Of a stretch of 64,000 bases of DNA, positions 44,913-53,649 are shown piece after piece. Position numbers and translations under genes: made by a program. The notes under the pieces were generated by a model. The model searched no databases, was not told where the DNA came from, and worked only from the letters and a program-made list of their open reading frames with translations. Origin of the DNA: Muribaculaceae bacterium (lineage in GTDB: Bacteria > Bacteroidota > Bacteroidia > Bacteroidales > Muribaculaceae); NCBI GenBank assembly GCA_017626045.1, contig JAGAJP010000049.1, positions 37,562 to 101,561 of the forward strand, written 5' to 3'. Within the stretch, counting starts at the first letter, position 1. The number at the start of each line of letters is the position of its first letter.

Positions 44913-45572
44913 TTATTCCGGCTGCCGTATTTCCAGGAGAGCTCCGCACACAGCCAGCATGTCGTCCTTGTCTGTATTTCCGACTCTGAAAGCATGTGCT
45001 CCGGCCTCTGAGGCGGCCTTACAGTTTTTGTCGCTGTCGTCGAGCATCAGCGTCTCGGAAGGATTAAGTCCGTAACGGCGCATCAAAGTCGTGAATATCT
45101 CCACATTGGGTTTGCACATCAGTTCTTCAAACGACACAACAACTCCATCGAAGTAATCATTGATTGTGCCTCCTTCCTGACGGAATGCCCTGTCTATCCA
45201 TGTGTGAAACATTACAGGATTGGTGTTGCTCAAGACAAATATGCGATAGCCCGCCATTCGCATGCGTCGCAGCATTGACAGACGTTCCACAGGAATATCT
45301 ACGAGAAACCGGTTGAATGCTTCTGTAATCTGGGCGTCGGTGACTCCGGGATGCATGCGGTTGCGCACGATATCGAAAAATTCCCCCGTAGAGCGTTCTC
45401 CGGTCTCCAGACCATAGAACGGCTCCTGCTGGCCATAGAGTCCGAGCATGGAATCGGCATCTTCCAGTCCCAGGTCCACAAGAGCCTTCACGGCCCTTTC
45501 CCTGTCGAGATCCACAACCACTCCTCCAAGGTCAAAAATTACATTCTTTATCTTATATATCCAGTCAGTCAT
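44913..45572 (-). CDS. HAD-superfamily hydrolase
   Basis: 219 residues from ATG 45572; a TTG three codons upstream is possible but less likely. HAD motifs: I FDLGGVVVDLD, II FVLSNTNP, III Lys near CKPNVEIF, IV MLDDSDKNCKAA, with an alpha-helical cap between motifs I and II. It resembles the YihX/epoxide-hydrolase-like branch of small-molecule phosphatases. Being upstream of ribF, it could supply a flavin-pathway phosphatase, but that is speculative. Confidence 0.88.
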   Translation of the reverse strand: MTDWIYKIKNVIFDLGGVVVDLDRERAVKALVDLGLEDADSMLGLYGQQEPFYGLETGERSTGEFFDIVRNRMHPGVTDAQITEAFNRFLVDIPVERLSMLRRMRMAGYRIFVLSNTNPVMFHTWIDRAFRQEGGTINDYFDGVVVSFEELMCKPNVEIFTTLMRRYGLNPSETLMLDDSDKNCKAASEAGAHAFRVGNTDKDDMLAVCGALLEIRQPE

Positions 45573-45580
45573 TTTACGCA

Positions 45581-45619
45581 AAAATTAAAAAAGTGCAATC
45601 CAAAATTTTTGGATTGCAC
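45581..45619 (-). terminator. Rho-independent terminator of the small lipoprotein gene
   Basis: GTGCAATCCAAA with its complement over a tight AT loop at 45593-45619, followed on the minus strand by TTTTTTAATTTT. It separates the lipoprotein gene from the HAD gene. Confidence 0.8.
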
Positions 45620-45673
45620 AGTGTCTGTGTGAGCTACGTGTCTCATCTATGAGATACGCGTTCCACTGCTGTC

Positions 45674-45877
45674 TTATTTTGCAGCCTCAACGGGTACAAC
45701 AGCAGCCTCAGCAGCAACTACAGTGTCAGTAACTACAGTGTCATTGGCTGTGTCAACTGCAACTTCTTCAACAACAGCTACAACTGTATCTGAATCTACT
45801 GCTTCGGCATTCTTGTTGCCGCAAGATACGAGTGCTACGCTGAAAACAACAGCGAGAGCGAGAACTACTTTTTTCAT
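45674..45877 (-). CDS. Small Val/Ala/Asp-rich lipoprotein
   Basis: 67 residues: signal peptide ending in the lipobox LVSC (Cys19), then a low-complexity mature part of V, A, D, T and E (VDSDTVVAVVEEVAVDTAND). It has its own TAACTTTGC promoter (complement of 45927-45935), a leader of about 45 nt and a strong terminator, so it is a real, probably well-expressed single gene despite the simple sequence. Function unknown. Confidence 0.8.
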   Translation of the reverse strand: MKKVVLALAVVFSVALVSCGNKNAEAVDSDTVVAVVEEVAVDTANDTVVTDTVVAAEAAVVPVEAAK

Positions 45878-45926
45878 TTCCTTTAAAATTTAAAATAATA
45901 AAACATGTTTTGCTATCAAAAACGGT

Positions 45927-45935
45927 GCAAAGTTA
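45927..45935 (-). promoter_or_regulatory. TAACTTTGC promoter box of the small lipoprotein gene
   Basis: Minus-strand TAACTTTGC about 50 nt before the ATG at 45877. Confidence 0.6.
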
Positions 45936-46220
45936 ATACGAATTTTTGGAATGGCAATGATTTTTTTCATTTTTTTTACTAAAAAATCGCAACAATCGTG
46001 TTTTTTAACATTTCAAGATTGCTCTTTTTGCCTGATTTTTGTTCGTCTTTATTTACAACATGCTGTTTCCCATCACATTATCAGGCAATGTGATTTTTTT
46101 CGTATTTTTCATGATTTTTTGTTGTTTTCAAAATAGGATTTGCCGTGTGAAGCGTTATAATGGCATGACGGCACTGCAACGTTGTCAAAACTTCAAATGA
46201 AAATTTCAATAGACTTAATT
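45936..46220. other. T-rich spacer with an orphan terminator-like hairpin
   Basis: No gene seen; the + strand is very T-rich. At 46072-46101 ATCACATT pairs with AATGTGAT and runs into TTTTTTT, a rho-independent terminator for rightward transcription, although no rightward gene precedes it within this spacer. It may end a short RNA or be an attenuator for the next gene. Confidence 0.45.
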
Positions 46221-47075
46221 ATGAAAAAGCACATCTTCTCTCTTATGGGCTCAGCGATAATGGTAATCACGCTTGCCTTACCTTCATGCAGGAACTCCGG
46301 TTCCGACCATCCCCGGATGCCAATTGCCGAAACCGACAGCATCTATTGGTCCGACTCCCTGACAGTGGCAGACTGCTTCGCCAATGTAGAGATAGAAGGT
46401 CAGTATCCCCATGCCGGACAGAAGCCACTGCTCGACAGCGTCCGGTCTTGGCTTGGCGCACGATTGAACAGCAATGTGATGGACATAGGAAAACCTCTCT
46501 TCCCCATTACTCCCCAAATGCTCGCTTCGGGCAAGGACTTGGCGACAAATACAGGTAAAGCACTCCTGAAGACTGCAGACAATGACTTCAAAGGGTTTGC
46601 TCATGACAGCATAGCCATCGAATATGAGTTTATATATAATTTCAATCCGGTATTCCAGACCGACAGTGTGGTGACCTACGCTTTCACCGGCTATGGATAT
46701 ATGGGAGGCGCTCATGGCTACACACTCGACGAAGGACAGACTTTCATCGCTTCCACAGGCGAAAGGCTCACGTTTGCCAATACGTTCCGCCAAGAGGCAT
46801 CAGACTCAATCGTAGCAAGAATACGTGAGGCGCTCCGCGCTCAGTATTTCAACGAGACGGACTCCGCCGAGGTGCCCTTGCGCGATCTTCTGCTTGTAAA
46901 TCCGGACTCCCTGCCTCTGCCGCAGACACCGCCGCAGTTTCAGAAAGACGGCGTGGCTTTCATATATCAACAGTATGAGATTGCACCATACGCGGCAGGA
47001 ATACCCAAGTGTGTCCTTCCATACGAAGAGCTGAAGCCTATGATGAAGCCGGCGGCAGCAAGGCTTGTGCCCTGA
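46221..47075 (+). CDS. DUF3298/RsiV-like lipoprotein
   Basis: 284 residues from ATG 46221; longer in-frame starts at 46182 (TTG) and 46197 lack a signal peptide at the right place. The lipobox is LALPSC near residue 22. A DUF4163-like N-terminal region and a DUF3298 C-terminal region follow, with YGYMGGAHGYTLDEGQTF (the typical GGAHG motif) and AFIYQQYEIAPYAAGIPKC. RsiV-like proteins of this fold bind lysozyme in Firmicutes, but Bacteroidetes members are surface or periplasmic lipoproteins of unknown role. Confidence 0.82.
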   Translation: MKKHIFSLMGSAIMVITLALPSCRNSGSDHPRMPIAETDSIYWSDSLTVADCFANVEIEGQYPHAGQKPLLDSVRSWLGARLNSNVMDIGKPLFPITPQMLASGKDLATNTGKALLKTADNDFKGFAHDSIAIEYEFIYNFNPVFQTDSVVTYAFTGYGYMGGAHGYTLDEGQTFIASTGERLTFANTFRQEASDSIVARIREALRAQYFNETDSAEVPLRDLLLVNPDSLPLPQTPPQFQKDGVAFIYQQYEIAPYAAGIPKCVLPYEELKPMMKPAAARLVP

Positions 47076-47112
47076 TGCCGCCGTCGGTGGTTGCGCCGTA
47101 GGACCGGAATCT

Positions 47113-48465
47113 TTATCTTACCACTATCTTGCTCACGGAGCCGTTCTGCACGCGTATGCAAACGGTTCCTTTTGCAGGATACTCGAGTCTTCTGCCGGTC
47201 AGGTCGAAGTATTCAACTTTTCCGTCGTCTGCCACAGTCAAAGAGCCAACTGCAGCCGCCACATCCATATAGTCTGAAAACTCGCCACGGTATATATAGT
47301 CCGTAAAGGGTCGGCCTGCCTGGTCGTAAGATGTCTGGGTCAGTTCATAGCTCACAGGCACGCCCTCTGAGTCGTATTCCACAGTTCCCTTCGCATCTTC
47401 GTATATCTCGATTTCGTCTCCATACCGGGATTCAGAATAGGATTTGGTGTTGTTGCCCCATTCGTCGTAGGTGACCTCTGTAAGCTCCGTCTCTGTATCC
47501 TCAGGATAATTGACAGTGCTGATGGTGCGATAGCCCTCGTTTTCAAGCGGCTCATACTTCATCGAGCCGGTTACGGAGCCTTCCTCGTCTGTAAGTGTCA
47601 TGGTAGCGGTGTATGCAGCGCTGTCTTCGCTGTATTCCGCCTCAACTGTCATGGTGTAGTCTTCCTCATATGCGATGATTACCGCACTTTTGATGCGGTT
47701 GCCACCGATAAACAGATTCTCGACGTCAGCTATCTGCCCGTCTGTGTTTTCCCACACTATGTTGTCGACAGTGGTGTTGTCGGTCCAGTAAAAGTCAACT
47801 CCGTTGTATGCGAGGTTGGTTACATGGATTTTCGCAGCTTTGCCATCGTCGCCATACGTCACGGTCAACTTCTCTATCGGATCGTAATAATCCTGGAAAA
47901 GAGTGGATATCACTACACTCGTGATATTGCCCTTGTCATCGCGTTTCACCGTCCGCTTGTAGTTGTTGCCAACAAGGCGCCAGTCACCGTTCATCCACAT
48001 CCACTCGGTGCGTTCCGTTATCAGGTCGGTGAGTATCGGATCGTAGGTAAACTGAGTCTTCATGCTGTTTTCGAAAGTCTCGCCATCAGACGAGATGCGA
48101 GACTCGCGCCAGACCACCTTGTCATGCTCGTCATAGACATACTCTGTCACGATGGTCTCGCCCTCCATGTTCTTGTCTATTTCCTTGACTGTATTGCCCC
48201 TTTCGTCATAGGTTTTGGCATACGTATCCTGAAGTTCCCACTTTCCGTTGTCCCAGCCGTAGTATTTCTCGGTCAAAGGCTTCCATGTAGCTGGATTTTT
48301 CGCAGGAGTGTTTCGGTCGGTCGCCTTGCGAATCATGCCTGCCTTTGCAAAAGCGCCCTGAAACCGCCGATTCATAACCGCTCCGTCCGACATAGAGGGA
48401 GCTTCCTCTGCCATCGCTGTAGTGAAAATGGCCGTCAGGGCCAACATCGTAGTAAATTTCCTCAT
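47113..48465 (-). CDS. Secreted protein with YD-like repeats and C-terminal sorting-like tail
   Basis: 450 residues from ATG 48465, where signal peptide MRKFTTMLALTAIFTTAMA begins; an ATG at 48483 is a possible alternative. The body is repetitive beta-structure with recurring TYDERGNTVKEID, EYVYDEHDKVVWRESR and VTYDEWGNNTKSYSESR units, resembling RHS/YD or DUF3836-like secreted proteins. The end (YFDLTGRRLEYPAKGTV, then VSKIVVR) resembles the C-terminal modules of exported Bacteroidales proteins. Function unknown. Confidence 0.75.
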   Translation of the reverse strand: MRKFTTMLALTAIFTTAMAEEAPSMSDGAVMNRRFQGAFAKAGMIRKATDRNTPAKNPATWKPLTEKYYGWDNGKWELQDTYAKTYDERGNTVKEIDKNMEGETIVTEYVYDEHDKVVWRESRISSDGETFENSMKTQFTYDPILTDLITERTEWMWMNGDWRLVGNNYKRTVKRDDKGNITSVVISTLFQDYYDPIEKLTVTYGDDGKAAKIHVTNLAYNGVDFYWTDNTTVDNIVWENTDGQIADVENLFIGGNRIKSAVIIAYEEDYTMTVEAEYSEDSAAYTATMTLTDEEGSVTGSMKYEPLENEGYRTISTVNYPEDTETELTEVTYDEWGNNTKSYSESRYGDEIEIYEDAKGTVEYDSEGVPVSYELTQTSYDQAGRPFTDYIYRGEFSDYMDVAAAVGSLTVADDGKVEYFDLTGRRLEYPAKGTVCIRVQNGSVSKIVVR

Positions 48466-48490
48466 ATTGTATAATGTTTTCATTTCGAAT

Positions 48491-48499
48491 GCAAAGTTA
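48491..48499 (-). promoter_or_regulatory. TAACTTTGC promoter box of the YD-like secreted protein
   Basis: Minus-strand TAACTTTGC just upstream of the gene. The predicted transcript would begin near 48485, leaving about 20 nt before ATG 48465 and almost none before ATG 48483, which supports the shorter start. Confidence 0.5.
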
Positions 48500-48513
48500 A
48501 TAAATATTTTCAA

Positions 48514-48793
48514 TAAACACCCTTAAATCGCATCTCACTAAAAATATTAACGCAGTGACCTTAAATCCAAATTAACGGTTCATAAAACAAAAATCAATTG
48601 AAGTTGTCTTAATTTATTTGCTTCATTTGATATTCGTAAATAAGTTTATACAACTTCATTATGAATTCTCAATTATTTTCACTTACTTTGCATAATAAAA
48701 CCGGACACCTGCAATCCGAGCCTTCTGCCATATCCGGAAAGTTCGGACCGCAGTGCTGTCAACAACATGTGACCGAATCGATTAAATAGTCAA
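48514..48793. other. AT-rich divergent spacer before dnaX
   Basis: No gene seen. TTACTTTGC at about 48684-48692 is the best candidate for the dnaX promoter, leaving a leader of about 100 nt. Confidence 0.4.
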
Positions 48794-50551
48794 ATGGATA
48801 AATATATAGTCAGCGCGCGCAAATACCGTCCGGCGACTTTCCAAAGCGTAGTGGGACAGAAAGCCCTTACGTCAACGCTTAAGAATGCCATCGCGTCCGA
48901 CCGTCTTGCCCAGGCATACCTCTTCTGTGGACCCCGGGGTGTCGGAAAGACTTCATGTGCGCGCATTTTTGCCAAAACCATCAACTGCCTCAGTCCCACA
49001 CCCAACGGCGAGGCGTGCTGCCAGTGCGAGAACTGCAAGGCCATCGAGCGGGGGAACTCTGTCAATGTAGTGGAACTCGACGCCGCATCCAACAACAGTG
49101 TCGACGACATTCGCGACATAACCGATCAGGTTCAGACTCCTCCTCAGGGCGGCAAATACCGAGTCTTTATTATCGACGAGGTACACATGCTTTCCTCGGC
49201 AGCCTTCAACGCCTTTCTCAAGACACTCGAAGAGCCTCCGAGATATGTGATTTTCATCCTTGCGACAACAGAAAAACACAAGGTGCTTCCGACTATCCTC
49301 AGCCGGTGCCAGACATATGACTTCCGCCGCATCACAATAGAAGACATGGTGGATCAGATGGAATATATCGGCTCTCAGGAAGGGATAAAGACCGACCGGC
49401 GCGGGCTTGAGGTGATTGCCAGAAAGGCAGACGGCGCCATGCGTGACGCCCTTTCGATTTTCGACCAGGTGGCGGCATCTTCCAGAGGGAACATCACGTA
49501 TGAGAGCACTATCGAAAATCTCAACGTTCTCGACTATGACTACTATTTCCGTCTCGTTGACAGTTTTCGCGAAGGTGACATCCCGGCAGCTCTCCTCACA
49601 TACCGCGACATCCGCGCCAAAGGTTTCGACTCTCTGTTTTTCCTGAACGGTCTCGCCGACCACATCCGAAACCTGATGGTGGCGGCTGATCCGCGTACAG
49701 CCGAGCTCCTGGAGACATCAAAAGACGTTGCGCAAAGGTATTCCGCCCAGGCTACGTCTCTTCCGCTTCAGTGGTATTATGCCGCAATGAAGATTCTCAA
49801 CGATGCAGACGTCCAGTACCGTACTGCCACCAACAAGCAATTTCTCGTGGAACTCGCAATGATCCGTCTCGGACAATTGCTAAAACCCGCGACACCCCCT
49901 TTTGACTTAGTGGACCGCGAAATAATTCCCTTGGGCGACATTACTTGTCAGGCACAGGCCGTTCCGGGCCCGGTTGCCAACGCGCGGTCCACTGAACAGG
50001 CTCCCACCGTCGCCCATACCCCGGTTACATCCCATACTCCGGCTGCGCCCCATACTCAGACTGCGCCCGGTCCTCAGGCTGACACTCACATCGTCAGAAA
50101 GAGGTCTGGAATCTCTTCCGGATTTCGTCTTCGTGACTCCGACACTGAAAGCACGGTTGCCCAGTATGCGGAGCAGAGGAAAGACCACCGCGAGGCCGTA
50201 ACCATAGAAGCGTTCCTTGAGGCGTGGACAGCCTTCCGTAACGCCAATCCGCAGCAGCACATCCTCTCCAGCGCCATGCGAAACAGCGACCCAAGGCAGA
50301 CTGCTCCGGAGGAATTCCTCGCCATGGTGGGGCATCCTGCAGAAATCCAGGCATTCGAACTCGCCATGCCCAAGCTTCTGGAGTTTCTAAGAAAGGAACT
50401 CCGAAACGACCATCTCACCCTAAAAGTAGACATCGACACATCTCGCCAGGTATCCAAGCAGATTCCTCCGCAAGAATTTCTGAAGGAATGCGTGGAGAAG
50501 AACCCGCTCCTCGGCGAGCTCCTTGTAAAACTCGATGCAGAGCTAAGCTGA
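48794..50551 (+). CDS. dnaX: DNA polymerase III subunits gamma/tau
   Basis: 585 residues. Clamp-loader AAA+ domain: Walker A FCGPRGVGKTSCARIFA near 45, zinc module with CLSP, CCQCENC, Walker B IIDEVHMLS, sensor 1 TTEKHKVLPTILSRCQTYDF. Domain III follows to about 360. A Pro/Thr/His-rich linker (VAHTPVTSHTPAAPHTQTAP) leads to a C-terminal tau-like region (about 450-585) that would bind polymerase and helicase. No frameshift slippery A-run was noticed, so gamma may not be made separately. Confidence 0.95.
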   Translation: MDKYIVSARKYRPATFQSVVGQKALTSTLKNAIASDRLAQAYLFCGPRGVGKTSCARIFAKTINCLSPTPNGEACCQCENCKAIERGNSVNVVELDAASNNSVDDIRDITDQVQTPPQGGKYRVFIIDEVHMLSSAAFNAFLKTLEEPPRYVIFILATTEKHKVLPTILSRCQTYDFRRITIEDMVDQMEYIGSQEGIKTDRRGLEVIARKADGAMRDALSIFDQVAASSRGNITYESTIENLNVLDYDYYFRLVDSFREGDIPAALLTYRDIRAKGFDSLFFLNGLADHIRNLMVAADPRTAELLETSKDVAQRYSAQATSLPLQWYYAAMKILNDADVQYRTATNKQFLVELAMIRLGQLLKPATPPFDLVDREIIPLGDITCQAQAVPGPVANARSTEQAPTVAHTPVTSHTPAAPHTQTAPGPQADTHIVRKRSGISSGFRLRDSDTESTVAQYAEQRKDHREAVTIEAFLEAWTAFRNANPQQHILSSAMRNSDPRQTAPEEFLAMVGHPAEIQAFELAMPKLLEFLRKELRNDHLTLKVDIDTSRQVSKQIPPQEFLKECVEKNPLLGELLVKLDAELS

Positions 50552-50581
50552 AATATCATTACAAATCAATAATTACCCAAT

Positions 50582-51790
50582 ATGATACAGATATCAGACC
50601 GTATAAACGCCATGGCACAGAGCGCCACGATGGCCATGACCCAGAAAAGCGCCGAACTGCGCGCGCAGGGAGTAGACGTGATTACGATGAGCGTCGGCGA
50701 ACCGGACTTCAACACTCCGGACTTCGTGAAGGAAGCGGCTAAAAAAGCCATTGACGAAAACTATTCCAAATATAGTCCGGCTCCCGGATATCTTTCCACC
50801 CGGGAGGCAGTATGCCGCAAACTCCTGCGCGAAAACGGGCTCTCCTATACGCCGGCTCAGATTGTGGTAGGAAATGGAGCCAAGCAGGAACTCTGCAACG
50901 CAGTGCTCGCAATTGTAAATCCGGGCGACGAGGTAATAATTCCGATGCCGGCATGGGTCAGCTATGTGGAGATGGTGAAGCTCGCCGAAGGGAAGGTCGT
51001 GACAATATGGGCCGGAGTAGAACAGGACTTCAAGATCACTCCGTCGCAACTTGAGGAAGCGATAACTCCCGCCACCCGTCTGATCATACTCAACAATCCC
51101 TCCAATCCCACAGGCAGCGTCTACAGCAAGGAGGAGCTCGACGCGCTGGCAGCAGTAATCGCCAAACATCCTGAAATCGCTGTAATCGCCGACGACATAT
51201 ACGAGCACATCAATTTCATCGGCGGGAAAGTGCATAGTATAGCAGAGAACCCGGCAGTCTTCAACCAGACAGTGGTTGTCAACGGTGTGTCCAAGGCATA
51301 CGCAATGACCGGCTGGCGAATCGGCTATCTCGCAGCTCCAATAGAAGTTGCGAAGGCTGTTTCCAAACTTCAGGGTCAGTATACGTCGGGACCATCCTCG
51401 ATAGCCCAGAAAGCGGCAGAAGCCGCTCTTGACGGTCCTCAGGAGTTCCGTCAGATGATGCGCGAGGCTTTTGAACGCCGCCGCGACCTCATCGTAAGTC
51501 TCGCCAAAGAAATACCCGGATGGGTCGTCAACCGTCCCGAGGGTGCCTTCTACCTCTTCCCTGAAGTGAGCGCATATATCGGAAGTGTCGCCCCAGACGG
51601 GAAGAAGATCCAGAGCAGTGGCGACTACACCATGTATCTGCTTGAGGAGGCACACGTGGCGTGTGTAGACGGAGCCGCTTTCGGAGCCCCGGGCTACATC
51701 CGTCTGAGCTATGCCACCGATGACGACACAATACGCGAGGCGATGCGCCGCATACGCGAGGCAAGCGGTAAACTAATGCATAATGCATAA
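50582..51790 (+). CDS. PLP-dependent aminotransferase (aspartate aminotransferase family, class I)
   Basis: 402 residues. Fold-type I features: VGEPDFNTPDFVKEAAK at the N-terminus, NPSNPTGSVYS near 175, DDIYEHINF, and the PLP lysine in VSKAYAMTGWRIGY near 239. The subgroup Ib pattern is typical of bacterial AspC/AspAT enzymes that make aspartate from oxaloacetate and glutamate; related glutamine/prephenate transaminases are possible. It follows dnaX by 30 nt and its stop is embedded in the tandem repeat that comes next. Confidence 0.9.
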   Translation: MIQISDRINAMAQSATMAMTQKSAELRAQGVDVITMSVGEPDFNTPDFVKEAAKKAIDENYSKYSPAPGYLSTREAVCRKLLRENGLSYTPAQIVVGNGAKQELCNAVLAIVNPGDEVIIPMPAWVSYVEMVKLAEGKVVTIWAGVEQDFKITPSQLEEAITPATRLIILNNPSNPTGSVYSKEELDALAAVIAKHPEIAVIADDIYEHINFIGGKVHSIAENPAVFNQTVVVNGVSKAYAMTGWRIGYLAAPIEVAKAVSKLQGQYTSGPSSIAQKAAEAALDGPQEFRQMMREAFERRRDLIVSLAKEIPGWVVNRPEGAFYLFPEVSAYIGSVAPDGKKIQSSGDYTMYLLEEAHVACVDGAAFGAPGYIRLSYATDDDTIREAMRRIREASGKLMHNA

Positions 51791-51982
51791 TTCATAGTGC
51801 ATAATTAGGTACGCTCATGTTAATGCGTAATGCATAATTCATAATGCATAATTAAGTACGCTCATGTTGATGCATAATTCATAGTGCATAATTAGGTACG
51901 CTCATGTTAATGCGTAATGCATAATTCATAATGCATAATTAAGTACGCTCATGTTGATGCATAATTCATAATGCATAATTAG
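51791..51982. repeat. Tandem repeat array of TGCATAATTCAT / ACGCTCATGTT units
   Basis: Four ACGCTCATGTT blocks start at 51811, 51858, 51898 and 51945 (spacings 47, 40, 47), separated by AT-rich GCATAATTCATAATGCATAA stretches that are nearly self-complementary. The whole 87-nt double unit occurs twice. It fills the gap between the aminotransferase stop and the CLC start. Confidence 0.9.
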
Positions 51983-51983
51983 G

Positions 51984-53354
51984 ATGATGATTGCAATCGA
52001 GAAGATAAAGGACTGGTGCAGGCGAAATGAAAACCGTAACGCCTTCATCCTTATCTTCGCGTGCATAGTGGGCGTCTTTGCGGGATTCGGTGCTTTCCTT
52101 CTGAAAAGCCTTATCCGTTATATAGCACTTGGGTTGCATCTGGGCATCTCTCATATTGGGATAGCCCGGATCAATCCGGACTGCTGGCTTCTTCTGCTTC
52201 CTCTTGCAGGCATACTGCTGGCGGTCTTCTGGCAGAAGAAAGTGGCGAGGTGCGACATGGTTCACAGCACCCGCCATATAGTGGAGTATCTGAACTCCAG
52301 GAACTACAATATACCCGGAAGAATTATCTTCAACCCGATAGTGGCGTGCGGAATAACTCTCGGCTTCGGCGGCTCAGCCGGAGCCGAGGGTCCTATCGCA
52401 TACGCGGGAGCGGCTACGGGCAGCCGTCTCGGACGCGCCCTTGGTCTTGATCCGGACCTATTGCGCATTATGATAGGAATTGGTGCCGGAGCCGGGATAG
52501 CCGGCATCTTCAAGTCGCCGGTGGCGGGAATGCTCTTCACTCTCGAGGTCTTAAAAATGAATATGGGGGCTGCTCCCGTGATCGGACTTCTGATGTCGTG
52601 CGTATTTGCGTCTGTCACATGCTACGCCTTCACCGGAACAAGTCTTTATCTACCCTTCTCCCAGACCGGCATTCCGGATGTCCCGTTTCATTGGATATGT
52701 CTTCTTGGTGTATTCTGTGGCATCTACTCAGTGGCATACAATGTCATCACTCACGGAATGCAGGTATTCTTCAAGACAAGAAAGCGGGCGTGGGTGACAT
52801 GGCTTACCGGAGGATTGACCGCCGGAGTCATCCTCATGATGTTCCCGTCGATCTATGGCGAAGGCTACCCTATAATGACGCAACTTATCAATGGCGATGT
52901 CAACGGAGTGCTCGCATCGGGTTTCCTCTCGGAGACTCCGGCCCACACCCTGCGGTTTATGGCACTGCTTGCAGCCCTTCTTGTAATGAAGGCACTTGCC
53001 ACGGTATGCTCCAACAGCGCCGGTGGGGTTGCGGGCGACTTCGCTCCTACACTGTTTGCCGGGGCCGTCGGTGGAACACTCTTTTCAATGGCGATGCAAT
53101 ACTTCTTCTACATCGATATTCCCGTTTCCCTTTGTGCCCTGTTCGCAATGTCGGGGACATTCGCCGGGATTGTACACGCCCCTGTCATGGCAATCTTTCT
53201 CGTCACTGAGATATCCGGCACATTTCAATACATCTTCCCCATAACTCTTTGCGCCGCCGCCTCCTATTTCACTGTAAAACTGATTCATCCCGCCGGTACC
53301 TACCTCGCCACACGCAACGACGACATAGCCGCACTGATGAAGAACTGGAATTGA
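51984..53354 (+). CDS. CLC-family chloride channel/transporter
   Basis: 456 residues and about ten or more helices. CLC motifs are clear: GFGGSAGAEGPIAYAGAATG (GxEGP with the gating Glu), GIGAGAGIAGIFKSPVAGML and GGVAGDFAPTLFAGAVGG near 350. An anion/proton exchanger or channel in the inner membrane; no CBS domains are attached. The start codon sits at the edge of the tandem repeat, so its leader is made of repeat sequence. Confidence 0.93.
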   Translation: MMIAIEKIKDWCRRNENRNAFILIFACIVGVFAGFGAFLLKSLIRYIALGLHLGISHIGIARINPDCWLLLLPLAGILLAVFWQKKVARCDMVHSTRHIVEYLNSRNYNIPGRIIFNPIVACGITLGFGGSAGAEGPIAYAGAATGSRLGRALGLDPDLLRIMIGIGAGAGIAGIFKSPVAGMLFTLEVLKMNMGAAPVIGLLMSCVFASVTCYAFTGTSLYLPFSQTGIPDVPFHWICLLGVFCGIYSVAYNVITHGMQVFFKTRKRAWVTWLTGGLTAGVILMMFPSIYGEGYPIMTQLINGDVNGVLASGFLSETPAHTLRFMALLAALLVMKALATVCSNSAGGVAGDFAPTLFAGAVGGTLFSMAMQYFFYIDIPVSLCALFAMSGTFAGIVHAPVMAIFLVTEISGTFQYIFPITLCAAASYFTVKLIHPAGTYLATRNDDIAALMKNWN

Positions 53355-53415
53355 AAATTGAGAATTGAAAATTGAGAATGGAAAATTAGTAATTACTAAT
53401 TGCTCATCACTCATT
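53355..53415. repeat. AATTGAGAATTGAAAATTG and ATTACTAATT micro-repeats
   Basis: Directly after the CLC stop come AATTGAAAATTGAGAATTG units and then TTAGTAATTACTAATTG. Similar units occur at 28052-28078 and 58044-58078. Confidence 0.7.
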
Positions 53416-53572
53416 ATTTAACCTCTCCTTAACAAATTTCCACTAATATTCACATCCAACTTCTCGTTTATATACTGCAACCCCACGAAGCGTACAAACG
53501 TACACAGACATATAGTAAAACATAATTGTCTAAATTTTGGGTTATATACATTAGTTATTTCTATCGCAGTCC

Positions 53573-53630
53573 CCGCGTCGTGACGCGGAGACGGAAAAGC
53601 CCGGACGTCGCGAGACGACCGGGCTTTTTT
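53573..53630 (+). terminator. Double hairpin terminator or short sRNA 3' end
   Basis: CCGCGTC/GACGCGG (53573-53588) is followed by AAAAGCCCGG, a CGTC/GACG-containing arm, CCGGGCTTTTTT (53595-53630). It can end rightward CLC transcription and, less well, the leftward ddh gene. The 190-nt stretch before it (53416-53572) has no gene, so an sRNA ending here is possible. Confidence 0.7.
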
Positions 53631-53649
53631 CAATGTCATTAAGTCGGGC

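Noticed and set aside
51791..51982. Possible CRISPR array
   Set aside because: Only four units, the spacers are themselves repeated and AT-rich, and no cas gene is near. It is a tandem repeat. No CRISPR array was seen in the window.
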